A stretch of DNA of 64,000 nt from assembly GCA_963817065.1 (NCBI GenBank), contig CAWFMO010000002.1:186001-250000 (forward strand), written 5' to 3'. The DNA is from CAWFMO01 sp963817065. Its GTDB lineage: Bacteria > Actinomycetota > Thermoleophilia > Solirubrobacterales > 70-9. The first letter of the stretch is position 1; every line of letters starts with the position of its first letter. A program made the position numbers and the translations under genes. The notes beneath the pieces were generated by a model. That model made no database searches. It was given only the letters and a program-made list of their open reading frames with translations, and was not told the origin of the DNA. Shown one piece after another: positions 1-7,422 of the stretch.

Positions 1-280
1 AGACCATGCCGAGCGCGATCCCGGTGTTGCCCGAGGTCGGCTCGAGGATCGTCTGGCCGGGCTCGATCGAGCCCTCGGCCTCGGCGCCCTCGATCATCGC
101 CTTCGCGATCCGGTCCTTGACCGAGCCGGTCGGGTTGTGGCCCTCGAGCTTTGCCCAGATCCTGACCCCTGGCTTCGGAGAGAGGCGCGGCAGTTCGACG
201 AGCGGCGTGTTGCCGATCGATTCGAGGACGTTCTCAAAGCGCCCCCCGCAGGGCTTGTTCCCGAGCGACTTGGTGAGCAT
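1..280 (-). CDS. cysM: Cysteine synthase, CysM-like (C-terminus outside window)
   Basis: PLP-dependent beta-replacement enzyme making cysteine; only the first 93 residues lie in the window. The family signatures are visible: SIGNTPLVELPRLSP at residues 21-35, the PLP lysine K55 in NPTGSVKDRIA, and the substrate loop TSGNTG at 82-87. The segment PRLSPKPGVRIWAKLEGHNP is closer to mycobacterial CysM, which takes sulfur from CysO thiocarboxylate, than to my memory of CysK. A cysO-moeZ pair lies 5.6 kb away, which fits. The start chosen is the ATG at 280; the first dozen residues are atypical, so the true start could be slightly downstream. CysM rather than CysK is an inference. Confidence 0.85.
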   Translation of the reverse strand, partial: MLTKSLGNKPCGGRFENVLESIGNTPLVELPRLSPKPGVRIWAKLEGHNPTGSVKDRIAKAMIEGAEAEGSIEPGQTILEPTSGNTGIALGMV

Positions 281-292
281 CAACCTGTTTCG

Positions 293-317
293 AGTATAGC
301 TTCAGAAAATGTAGTAA
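293..317. promoter_or_regulatory. AT-rich promoter region of the cysteine synthase with elements shared with moeZ
   Basis: In the divergent gap between the cysteine synthase and the ABC transporter operon, an AT-rich patch holds AGTATAGC (293-300) and TGTAGTAA (310-317). On the minus strand the first reads GCTATACT, and TATACT resembles a -10 element. Both 8-mers, the second in opposite orientation, recur upstream of moeZ at 7361-7379. Which protein binds, if any, is unknown. Confidence 0.35.
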
Positions 318-393
318 TGGGATCGAGAATCACCCATTCGCCCGCGAACGATAGATTCGACCCGCATCACTCGTCCCCGAGAGAAGGAGGCTT

Positions 394-1245
394 ATGACTA
401 GGAAGCTTATGGCGGCGCTCATGCTCTGCGTGGCGCTCGCATTCGGCGTCGTCGCGATCGGCTGCGGCGACGATGACGACGATGGCGGTGACGGGACCAC
501 CGCCGCGAGTGGCGACCTCGGACTGGCCAAAGAGGGCACCCTCTCGGTCGGCACCGACACGCCGTACGAGCCGTTCGAGATCGGCCAGCCGCCGGACATC
601 TCCGGCTACGACATCGAGGTCATGAACGGGATCGCCGAGGAGATGGGCCTCGAGGTCGAGTACACGGCCACCGGCTTCGGGACGATCTTCCGAGACACCG
701 CCAGTGGCCAGTTCGACACGGCGGCCGCCGCCTCGGACATCACCGACAAGCGCGAGCGCGTGGTCGACTTCACCGATCCCTACTACCTGAGCTCCACGGC
801 GTTGATGGTCCCGGCCGGCTCCGACATCGCGTCGGTCGCCGACCTCGCGGGCAAGATCGTGGGCGTCCAGGACGGCACGACCCAGCAGGACTACGCCGAA
901 GAGGAGACCGACGCGAGCGACGTGCGTGGCTTCCCCGAGGGCCCGAACGCGATCGCGGCGCTCAAGACCGGGCAGGTCGATGCGGTCCTGATCGACCAGG
1001 CCACCGCGGTGGTCGGGCTCGAAGAGGTTCCCGACGCCGAGATCGTCGAGGAGATCCCGACGGACGTGGTCTTCGGGTTCGCGGTCGCACCGGACAACGA
1101 TGCGCTGCGCGAGGGCATGAACGAAGCGCTCGCGACGCTCAAGGAGAACGGCACGATCGAGGAGCTCTACGCCAAGTACTTCGAGGGCGCGAAGCCGCCT
1201 GAAGAGGTGCTCAACGGAACCAACGATCTGCTCACCAACGACTAG
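394..1245 (+). CDS. Polar amino acid ABC transporter substrate-binding lipoprotein
   Basis: Extracellular solute-binding protein (SBP_bac_3 family), 283 aa, probably anchored to the outer membrane face as a lipoprotein. The signal peptide ends in the lipobox AIGC with C24, followed by an acidic Asp-rich linker. Typical family motifs are GTDTPYEPFE near residue 53 and DFTDPYY near 125. A strong Shine-Dalgarno (gagaaggagg) precedes the ATG. It is first in an operon with a permease and an ATPase, which indicates uptake of an amino acid; the substrate cannot be read from the sequence. A strong hairpin follows the gene. Confidence 0.95.
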   Translation: MTRKLMAALMLCVALAFGVVAIGCGDDDDDGGDGTTAASGDLGLAKEGTLSVGTDTPYEPFEIGQPPDISGYDIEVMNGIAEEMGLEVEYTATGFGTIFRDTASGQFDTAAAASDITDKRERVVDFTDPYYLSSTALMVPAGSDIASVADLAGKIVGVQDGTTQQDYAEEETDASDVRGFPEGPNAIAALKTGQVDAVLIDQATAVVGLEEVPDAEIVEEIPTDVVFGFAVAPDNDALREGMNEALATLKENGTIEELYAKYFEGAKPPEEVLNGTNDLLTND

Positions 1246-1277
1246 CGGCCGGGCCGACGGCGCGGCCGCCGCAGCAT

Positions 1278-1310
1278 CGCGAAGGGGCGCCGGTTCGGCG
1301 CCCCTTCGCG
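1278..1310 (+). terminator. Perfect 14-bp hairpin between binding-protein and permease genes
   Basis: Inverted repeat cgcgaaggggcgcc / ggcgccccttcgcg with a 5-nt loop, in the 108-nt gap between the two genes and without a long T-tract. In ABC operons such hairpins often act as partial terminators or RNA-stabilising structures that raise the level of the binding-protein mRNA. That role is inferred here. Confidence 0.65.
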
Positions 1311-1353
1311 TTGTCAGCCCTTAGGCTGCCGAGAATCCGGCGAGGAGAGTGAC

Positions 1354-2154
1354 ATGGAATTCATCCGCGAGTACTACTTCGACCTCTCGGTCATGGGCGA
1401 CAGCCTCGGGATCGTCTGGGACGGGTTCGTCTTCACGCTCAAGCTCTCGGTGGTCAGCGGCATCGTCTCGTTGCTGTGGGGGCTCGTGCTCGCGGTCCTG
1501 CGCCAGCTGCCCGGGCGGGCGTTGGCTCCCGTGCGATGGCTGACGATCGTCTACATCGATGCTCTCCGCGGCGTGCCGGCGCTGCTCGTCCTCTTCCTCG
1601 TGTCGGGGTTCCTGGCGGCGGCGCAGCAGGACGGGGCGATCCCGGAGGCGATCGGCCTCCCGACCTGGTTCGGGGAGCCGACGTGGTTCTGGTACGGCGT
1701 GATCGGGCTCTCCCTGACCTACGGCGCCTACATGGCCGAGGTCTATCGCGCCGGTATCGAGGCGGTCCCCACGGGCCAGATGGAGGCCGCTCGCTCGCTG
1801 GGGATGAGCCATGGCCAGGCGATGCGCCAGGTGGTCGTTCCCCAGGCCGTCAACAAGGTGATCCCGCCGCTTCTCAACGACTTCATCGCCCTGATGAAGG
1901 ACACGTCGCTGGTCTTCGCGATCGGAGGCATGGAGGTGGTCGACGCGGGATTCGACGTCCAGTCCGATCTCTTCAACGGATCCGCGCTGACCCTCGGTGC
2001 GATCTTCTATCTCCTGGTCACGATCCCGCTCGCTCGCCTGGTCGACTGGCTGATCGCCCGTCAACAGAAGCGGACGTCGCGCAGTGGCGGCGGCGGCGCG
2101 GAACCCGCCCCGGCGGGCGCCGCGGGCTCCGGTCACGTCGGGGGGCCGGTCTGA
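1354..2154 (+). CDS. Polar amino acid ABC transporter permease (HisM family)
   Basis: Integral membrane subunit, 266 aa, of the importer formed with the genes on both sides. The EAA loop that docks on the ATPase is visible at about residues 128-165: YRAGIEAVPTGQMEAARSLG followed by VVPQAV. Hydrophobic segments lie around residues 25-50, 65-90, 105-130 and 220-245. A gaggag Shine-Dalgarno lies upstream of the ATG. The C-terminal tail is Gly/Ala-rich. The TGA stop overlaps the ATG of the ATPase (TGATG), so translation is coupled. Confidence 0.93.
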   Translation: MEFIREYYFDLSVMGDSLGIVWDGFVFTLKLSVVSGIVSLLWGLVLAVLRQLPGRALAPVRWLTIVYIDALRGVPALLVLFLVSGFLAAAQQDGAIPEAIGLPTWFGEPTWFWYGVIGLSLTYGAYMAEVYRAGIEAVPTGQMEAARSLGMSHGQAMRQVVVPQAVNKVIPPLLNDFIALMKDTSLVFAIGGMEVVDAGFDVQSDLFNGSALTLGAIFYLLVTIPLARLVDWLIARQQKRTSRSGGGGAEPAPAGAAGSGHVGGPV

Positions 2155-2918
2155 TGGCGGAGGCGATGCTGAAGCTCGAGGGGGTGCACAAGCGCTTCGG
2201 CAAGCTCGAGGTGCTGCGGGGCATCGACCTCGACGTTCAGAAGGGCGAGGTCGTCTGCGTCCTCGGGCCGAGCGGCTCCGGAAAGTCGACGCTGCTTCGC
2301 TGCATCAACCTGCTGGAGCCGCCCGAGGAGGGCGAGATCTTCATCGAGGGACGCGACATCTGCAAGGGGCCGGGCACGGGCGACGGCGAGTCAAGCTGGG
2401 AGCTCGACTTCGTCCGCCAGCGCGTCGGGATCGTCTTCCAGCAGTTCAACCTCTTCCCGCACAAGACCGCGCTCGAAAACGTCTCGATGGCGCCGCGAAC
2501 CGTGCTCAACCGGAGCGAGGACGAGGCGACGACGAAGGCCACCGCCCTGCTCAACCGGGTCGGGCTCGCCGACAAGGTGGACGAGTATCCCGAGCGGTTG
2601 TCAGGTGGACAGCAGCAACGGGTCGCGATCGCGCGTGCGCTGGCGATGGATCCGGAGGTGATGCTGTTCGACGAGGTGACGAGCGCCCTCGACCCGGAGC
2701 TCATCAAGGAGGTCCTCGACGTGATGCGCGAGCTCGCCGACGAGGGGATGACGATGGTCGTCGTCACTCACGAGCTGGGCTTCGCCCGCGACGTCGCCGA
2801 CCGGGTCGTCTTCATGGACGAGGGGCGGATCGTCGAGCAGGGGACGCCGAAACAGGTGATCGAGAAGCCGAAGCAGGAGCGCACGAAGCGCTTCCTCGGG
2901 CTCGTCCTAGAGCACTGA
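2154..2918 (+). CDS. Polar amino acid ABC transporter ATP-binding protein
   Basis: Cytoplasmic ATPase of the importer, GlnQ/HisP type, 254 aa. Walker A GPSGSGKST is at residues 38-46, the Q-loop reads FQQFNLFPH, the signature is LSGGQQQR, Walker B is VMLFDEVTSALD and the switch histidine lies in VVVTHE. The start is the ATG overlapping the permease stop; a longer reading frame runs upstream but is a shadow of the permease. The last 12 nt overlap the convergent gene that follows. Confidence 0.95.
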   Translation: MAEAMLKLEGVHKRFGKLEVLRGIDLDVQKGEVVCVLGPSGSGKSTLLRCINLLEPPEEGEIFIEGRDICKGPGTGDGESSWELDFVRQRVGIVFQQFNLFPHKTALENVSMAPRTVLNRSEDEATTKATALLNRVGLADKVDEYPERLSGGQQQRVAIARALAMDPEVMLFDEVTSALDPELIKEVLDVMRELADEGMTMVVVTHELGFARDVADRVVFMDEGRIVEQGTPKQVIEKPKQERTKRFLGLVLEH

Positions 2919-3236
2919 GGCGTACCCGGTCTCGCGGACCGGCCGCCGGGTCATGCCGCGGACGCGGCGGCCCCGCGGAAGCAGCCGGCGCCGGCCGTTC
3001 AGCTGCTTGACCCTGAGCTCGAGCATCGCGAGCGCATCGACGCTCGGGACGAACGGGTTCGCCACCGAGCGGCCGCTGTCGAGCGAGATCGCGGCGACCA
3101 GGCGGCCGTCGACGGCCGCGCCGAGCAGCCGGCCCTCCGGGGCCAGGGCGGTGTCGAGCTCCGCCAGCCGGATGACGCTCTCGGCGTCCTCGCGGCCCAG
3201 CTCGCTGATCTCGATTCGGTCCTCGTACTCGCCCAT
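2907..3236 (-). CDS. Small conserved protein resembling part of an acetyltransferase fold
   Basis: 109-aa protein. The central stretch LLGAAVDGRLVAAISLDSG looks like the two-strand core seen in GNAT N-acetyltransferases and in short GNAT-like actinobacterial proteins, followed by a PFVPS motif and a leucine-rich helix. A complete acetyl-CoA loop is not visible, so activity is doubtful. It ends inside the ABC ATPase gene (12-nt convergent overlap) and starts opposite lysR, so it is a candidate target of that regulator. Confidence 0.6.
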   Translation of the reverse strand: MGEYEDRIEISELGREDAESVIRLAELDTALAPEGRLLGAAVDGRLVAAISLDSGRSVANPFVPSVDALAMLELRVKQLNGRRRLLPRGRRVRGMTRRPVRETGYASVL

Positions 3237-3293
3237 GACGGCCCCTTTCGTTGTGGTCCTTGATTCAACGAACCCATCCTCGCTTGTGTGAGG

Positions 3294-3328
3294 TATCAGC
3301 GCAACATGGAGTTCTACTGTTGCTGATA
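3294..3328. promoter_or_regulatory. Interrupted inverted repeat upstream of lysR-type gene
   Basis: Left arm TATCAGC-gc-AACA (3294-3306) and right arm TGTTGCTGATA (3318-3328) are complementary apart from a two-base interruption. The right arm runs into TAAGAT (3327-3332), a plausible -10 that would place the transcript start at or next to the ATG at 3339. The position suits an autoregulatory LysR site that also controls the divergent small gene. The binding protein is inferred from position. Confidence 0.45.
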
Positions 3329-3338
3329 AGATTGCCTA

Positions 3339-4271
3339 ATGATCGACGTCAAGCGCCTCCGGGTCCTGCGCGAGGTCGTCGCCCGGGGCTCGTTCTCGGC
3401 CGCGGCCGACGCGCTCCACCTCTCCCAGTCCGCCGTCAGCCAGCAGATCGCGGCGCTCGAGCGCGAGGTCGGCCAGCCCCTGCTCGAGCGGACCAGCGAC
3501 GGCCCGAAGCTGACCGCCGGCGGCGAGGTCCTCGCCTCGCACGGCGACGCGGTGATCACGAGGCTCGAGGAGGCGGAGCGCGAGCTCGCCGAGATCGCCG
3601 GCCTCGAAGGCGGACGGCTGCGGCTGATGAGCTTCCCTTCGGCGAGCGCGACCCTGGTGACCCAGGCGATGGCCCAGTTCAAGAGCAAGTTTGCGAACAT
3701 CGAGCTCCACTTCTCCGAGGGCGAGCCCGAGGACTCGATCCCCTCGCTCAGAGGCGGTGACACCGACATCGCCGTCGTCTTCGACTACCCGACCGCACCG
3801 GCTGATTTCGGGCGCGGCACCGAATCCGAGCTGATCCTCGAGGAGCCGATGCGCGTCGCGCTTCCCCCCGGGCATCCGCTCGCGGCTTCGAAGACGGTCG
3901 AGATGTCGGCGCTCGCCGACGAGGACTGGCTCTGCGGCCGGGTCACGAGCTCGTGCCGCGAGGGGCTGCTCGCGATCGGGCGCGCGGCGGGATACGAACC
4001 GCGGATCTCTTTCGAGAGCGACGATTACCAGGTCCTCCAGGGCCTCGTCGCCGCCGGGCTCGGGGTGACCCTGCTCCCGACGCTGGCCGGCGACTACCCG
4101 GGGGTCGAGCTCCGCGAGATCGTCCCGAAAGCTCCGGTTCGCCGGATCTGGGCGGTCACCCGCGAGGCGGCCTCGCGCTCGCCCGCGACCGAGGAGATGG
4201 TGTCTATCCTGCGCACGGTTGGCGAGCGCTACCGCGGCGGCAAGAAGCTGCGAGCGGTCAAAGCAGCCTGA
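3339..4271 (+). CDS. LysR family transcriptional regulator
   Basis: 310-aa DNA-binding regulator. The N-terminal winged helix-turn-helix covers residues 1-60, with the typical SFSAAADALHLSQSAVSQQI and the following ALEREVGQPLLER. The rest is the type 2 periplasmic-binding-like effector domain. No Shine-Dalgarno is visible; with the -10-like TAAGAT six bases upstream, a leaderless mRNA is possible. An MFS transporter follows 66 nt downstream on the same strand and is the likeliest regulated partner. The effector is unknown. Confidence 0.92.
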   Translation: MIDVKRLRVLREVVARGSFSAAADALHLSQSAVSQQIAALEREVGQPLLERTSDGPKLTAGGEVLASHGDAVITRLEEAERELAEIAGLEGGRLRLMSFPSASATLVTQAMAQFKSKFANIELHFSEGEPEDSIPSLRGGDTDIAVVFDYPTAPADFGRGTESELILEEPMRVALPPGHPLAASKTVEMSALADEDWLCGRVTSSCREGLLAIGRAAGYEPRISFESDDYQVLQGLVAAGLGVTLLPTLAGDYPGVELREIVPKAPVRRIWAVTREAASRSPATEEMVSILRTVGERYRGGKKLRAVKAA

Positions 4272-4337
4272 TCCGCCGATGAATTTGGCCGCTGGAAGCG
4301 GTCTGTACAAGAGACAACGACCATGGAAGGTGAATTG

Positions 4338-5822
4338 ATGCCCGCCGAGATCAACGAGCGCAACCGCTGGATCGCCCTTTACGTCCTCTGCACGGGGATG
4401 CTGATGATCGTTCTCGACATCACCGTCGTGAACGTCGCCCTGCCCGTCATCCAGGACGATCTCGGCTTCAGCCAGAACGACCTCTCGTGGGTCGTCAACG
4501 CCTACCTGATCACCTTCGGCGGGTTGCTGCTGCTCGCCGGGCGGCTCGGCGACCTGATCGGGCGCCGGCGGATGTTCCTCTCCGGGTTGCTCCTCTTCAC
4601 CCTCGCCTCGGTGCTCTGCGGCGTCGCCCAGAGCCAGGGCATGCTGGTCGGCGCCCGCTTCCTGCAGGGGATCGGCGGCGCGATGACCTCGGCCGTGATC
4701 CTGGGGATGCTCGTGACGATGTTCCCCGAGCCCCGCGAGCAGGCGAAGGCGATGGGGTTGTTCGGGTTCGTCGCCTCGGGCGGCGGCACCGTCGGCCTGC
4801 TCGTCGGCGGCGTGGTCACCGAGGCCATCGACTGGCACTGGATCTTCCTGATCAACGTCCCGATCGCGATCGCGACCGCGTTCTTCGCCCGCCGGTACGT
4901 CGATGACGACGAGGGCCTCGGGCTCAAGCAGGGCGCCGACGTGCCCGGCGCGGTCCTGATCACCGCGTCGCTGATGATCGGCACCTACACGATCGTCAAG
5001 CCGGCGGCCGAGCAGGGCTGGGGCGCGGCCGAAACGCTGCTGCTCGCCGGGGTCTCGCTGGCGCTGCTGGCCGTGTTCATCACCCGCGAGGCGACCGCGA
5101 AGACGCCGCTGATTCCGCTGCGCATCTTCAAGGGCCGCAACCTGACCGGCGCCAACATCGTCCAGATCCTCGCGGTCCCGGGGATGTTCGGGATGTTCTT
5201 CCTCGGCTCGCTCTACATGGAGCGCGTGCTCGGCTACGACCCGCTCGAGATCGGGCTCGCGTTCCTGCCCGGGACCCTGATCATGGGCATTCTCTCCGCA
5301 CGCTTCACCGAGCCGCTCTCGATGCGCTTCGGCGCCAAGCGGCTCGTGCTTACCGGGCTGGCCGGGATCACCCTCGCGACGGTGCTCTTCACCCGCACAA
5401 GCGTCAACGGGGACTATGTCTCCGAGCTGCTGCCCGCGATGGTCGTATTCGGCATCGGCGCCGGGCTCGCGTTCCCCTCGCTGATGACGGTCGCGATGTC
5501 AGGCGTGAAGATGGAAGAGGCCGGCCTTGCCTCTGGGCTCGTCAACACCGCGGCCCAGGTCGGCGGCGCGCTCGGGCTCGCCCTGCTGGCGACGCTCTCG
5601 AACTCGCGCACCGAGGACCTGCTCGCCGACGGCACCGCCGAGGCGCAGGCGCTCACCGACGGCTACCACTTCGCTTTCTGGGTCGGCGTCGGGCTCGTCG
5701 CAACCGCGATCGTCGTCGCGGCGCTGGTGATCGACAAGAAGGCGATCAAGCGCGCCGAGGAGCAGATGCACGGCGGCGTCGAGGAGATGCCCGGCGAGCC
5801 GGCCCTCGAAGAGGCCGCCTAG
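4338..5822 (+). CDS. MFS transporter, DHA2 (EmrB/QacA) family
   Basis: Proton-coupled exporter of the 14-transmembrane-segment drug/H+ antiporter family, 494 aa. The DHA2 signature is visible near the N-terminus: LDITVVNVALPVIQDDLGFS followed by SWVVNAYLI and GRLGDLIGRRR. I chose the ATG at 4338 because ggaaggtga lies at ideal spacing before it; an in-frame ATG at 4323 has no such site. The gene follows a LysR regulator. The substrate cannot be deduced. The soluble C-terminal tail is acidic. Confidence 0.93.
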   Translation: MPAEINERNRWIALYVLCTGMLMIVLDITVVNVALPVIQDDLGFSQNDLSWVVNAYLITFGGLLLLAGRLGDLIGRRRMFLSGLLLFTLASVLCGVAQSQGMLVGARFLQGIGGAMTSAVILGMLVTMFPEPREQAKAMGLFGFVASGGGTVGLLVGGVVTEAIDWHWIFLINVPIAIATAFFARRYVDDDEGLGLKQGADVPGAVLITASLMIGTYTIVKPAAEQGWGAAETLLLAGVSLALLAVFITREATAKTPLIPLRIFKGRNLTGANIVQILAVPGMFGMFFLGSLYMERVLGYDPLEIGLAFLPGTLIMGILSARFTEPLSMRFGAKRLVLTGLAGITLATVLFTRTSVNGDYVSELLPAMVVFGIGAGLAFPSLMTVAMSGVKMEEAGLASGLVNTAAQVGGALGLALLATLSNSRTEDLLADGTAEAQALTDGYHFAFWVGVGLVATAIVVAALVIDKKAIKRAEEQMHGGVEEMPGEPALEEAA

Positions 5823-5850
5823 CGGCTACGCCCCGACGATGGTGGGCGGG

Positions 5851-6123
5851 CTAGACCCCGCCCGCCATCGCGGGCAGGATGACGACGGTGTCGGAGTCGC
5901 CGACCGGGGTGTCGAGCCCGTCGAGGACGCGGACGTCCTCGTCGTTGAGGTAGACGTTGACGTAGCGGTTGAGCTCGCCGTTCGAGAACAGCTGCTCCTC
6001 GGTCGCCGGGTGCTTGCCCGCAAGGTCGCGCAGCGCCTCGCCGACGTTCGAGCCCGAGACCGAGACCTCGGCGTCGCCGCCGGTGTGCTGGCGCAGGATC
6101 GGTGGGACCTTGATCGTCGGCAT
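5851..6123 (-). CDS. cysO: CysO-like ubiquitin-fold sulfur carrier protein
   Basis: 90-aa MoaD/ThiS-family protein. Its sequence follows mycobacterial CysO closely: PPILRQHTGG at the start and RYVNVYLNDEDVR in the middle. In Mycobacterium tuberculosis, CysO is activated at its C-terminal GG by MoeZ, carries a thiocarboxylate, and donates sulfur to CysM. Here moeZ lies directly upstream in the same operon (24-nt gap) and a CysM-like gene lies at the window edge. The protein ends LPAMAGGV: one valine follows the GG and would have to be removed before adenylation. Confidence 0.88.
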   Translation of the reverse strand: MPTIKVPPILRQHTGGDAEVSVSGSNVGEALRDLAGKHPATEEQLFSNGELNRYVNVYLNDEDVRVLDGLDTPVGDSDTVVILPAMAGGV

Positions 6124-6147
6124 GAGGCGCGAAACCCTACAGAAGGG

Positions 6148-7320
6148 CTAACCGGCGCAGAACAGCTCGTAGTCGGGGAACTGGCCCATCTCCGACTCGG
6201 CGATCTCGGGGGCGTCCGGGCCGCAGATCGGGCACTCGGGGTCGCGGTGGACCTTGAGCTCGGTGAACCGGGTGCCGAGCGAGTCGTAGAGCAGCAGCCG
6301 CCCGATCAGCGGCTCGCCGATCCCGGCCGCGAGCTTGATCACCTCGTTGGCCTGGAGCAGGCCCATGACGCCGGCCATCACCCCGAGCACGCCGGCGGCG
6401 CCGCAGCTCGGCGCGAGCTCGGCCGGCGGCGGGGTCGGGTAGAGGCAGCGGTAGCAGGGGCCCTCGAAGGGGACGAAGGTCGAGATCTGGCCGTCGAAAG
6501 CGAGGATCGAGGCTGAGACGACCGGCTTCCGCAGCCGCACCGAGGCGTCGTTGAGCAGGTAACGGGTCGGGAAGTTGTCGGCGCCGTCGACGACGATGTC
6601 GTAGGGCTCGATCAGCTCGAGGATGTTGGTCGCATCGAGCCGGACCCGGTGCTCGATCACGTCGACGTCGGGGTTCAGGGCCTCGATCGACTTGCGCGCC
6701 GACTCGGTCTTCGGCTGGCCGACGCGGGCGGTGTTGTGGATCACCTGGCGCTGGAGGTTCGACTCGTCGACGATGTCGTCGTCGACGATCCCGATCGTCC
6801 CGATCCCCGCCGCGGCGAGGTAGAGCGCGGTCGGCGAGCCGAGCCCGCCGGCGCCGAGCAGCAGGACCTTCGCGTTCAAAAGCTTGAGCTGGCCCTCGGT
6901 CCCGAGCTCGGGGAGCAGGGTGTGGCGCGAGTAGCGCATCCGCTGCTCGGCCGACATGCCCTCGGGGGCGATGACCGGCAGGCCCTCGGCCTCCCAGGCC
7001 TTGATCCCGCCGGCGACCGACGCGACGTCCTCGTAGCCGAGCTCGCGCAGCTGGTCGGCGGCGCGGGCGGAGCGGTTGCCCGAGGCGCAGTAGATCAGGA
7101 CGCGCTGGGAGTGGTCCGGGACGAGCTCCTCGACCCGGGCCGTGACCTCGTTCGGGCGCAGGAGCTCGGAGCCGTCGATATGGGCCTCGTTGTGCTCGAT
7201 CGGCTCGCGCGTGTCGAGCAGAGCGACGCCGCCGTCGGCCAGCTCGCGCTGAGCCTCGGCCGGATCGACCTCGTCGATCCGCTGCTTGACCTCCTCGATG
7301 CTCTCGGTCTTTGTCGCCAT
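6148..7320 (-). CDS. moeZ: Rhodanese-ThiF fusion, MoeZ/MoeB-type adenylyltransferase-sulfurtransferase
   Basis: 390-aa cytoplasmic enzyme expected to adenylate and thiocarboxylate ubiquitin-like sulfur carriers (CysO, MoaD). Residues 15-115 are a rhodanese domain with catalytic C78 in YCASGNRS. Residues 120-370 are the E1-like ThiF domain with nucleotide motif GAGGLGS (156-162), zinc cysteines C289/C292 and C363/C366, and C306 in APSCGAAG. In textbook MoeZ the rhodanese domain is C-terminal; here the order is reversed. Transcribed ahead of cysO, its presumed substrate. An aggaggg Shine-Dalgarno lies upstream of the ATG. Confidence 0.92.
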   Translation of the reverse strand: MATKTESIEEVKQRIDEVDPAEAQRELADGGVALLDTREPIEHNEAHIDGSELLRPNEVTARVEELVPDHSQRVLIYCASGNRSARAADQLRELGYEDVASVAGGIKAWEAEGLPVIAPEGMSAEQRMRYSRHTLLPELGTEGQLKLLNAKVLLLGAGGLGSPTALYLAAAGIGTIGIVDDDIVDESNLQRQVIHNTARVGQPKTESARKSIEALNPDVDVIEHRVRLDATNILELIEPYDIVVDGADNFPTRYLLNDASVRLRKPVVSASILAFDGQISTFVPFEGPCYRCLYPTPPPAELAPSCGAAGVLGVMAGVMGLLQANEVIKLAAGIGEPLIGRLLLYDSLGTRFTELKVHRDPECPICGPDAPEIAESEMGQFPDYELFCAG

Positions 7321-7360
7321 TCCCGGGTGCGCCCTCCTAATTCCGTAAACCTGATCAGCT

Positions 7361-7379
7361 TTACTACAAAAAGTATAGC
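7361..7379. promoter_or_regulatory. AT-rich element upstream of moeZ-cysO
   Basis: TTACTACA (7361-7368), three bases, then AGTATAGC (7372-7379). On the minus strand this gives GCTATACT, containing the -10-like TATACT about 50 nt before the moeZ ATG. Both 8-mers also occur in front of the cysteine synthase at 293-317, one of them inverted. Co-regulation of the two cysteine-pathway units is possible but not shown. Confidence 0.35.
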
Positions 7380-7422
7380 GAGCCGATCAAGGCTCCAGGC
7401 GGGCTCGGGTGGCGCTACCCGC

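Noticed and set aside
4272..4337. Operator-like word around TGTACA before the MFS gene
   Set aside because: Only a short six-base palindrome without second copy or resemblance to the lysR repeat.
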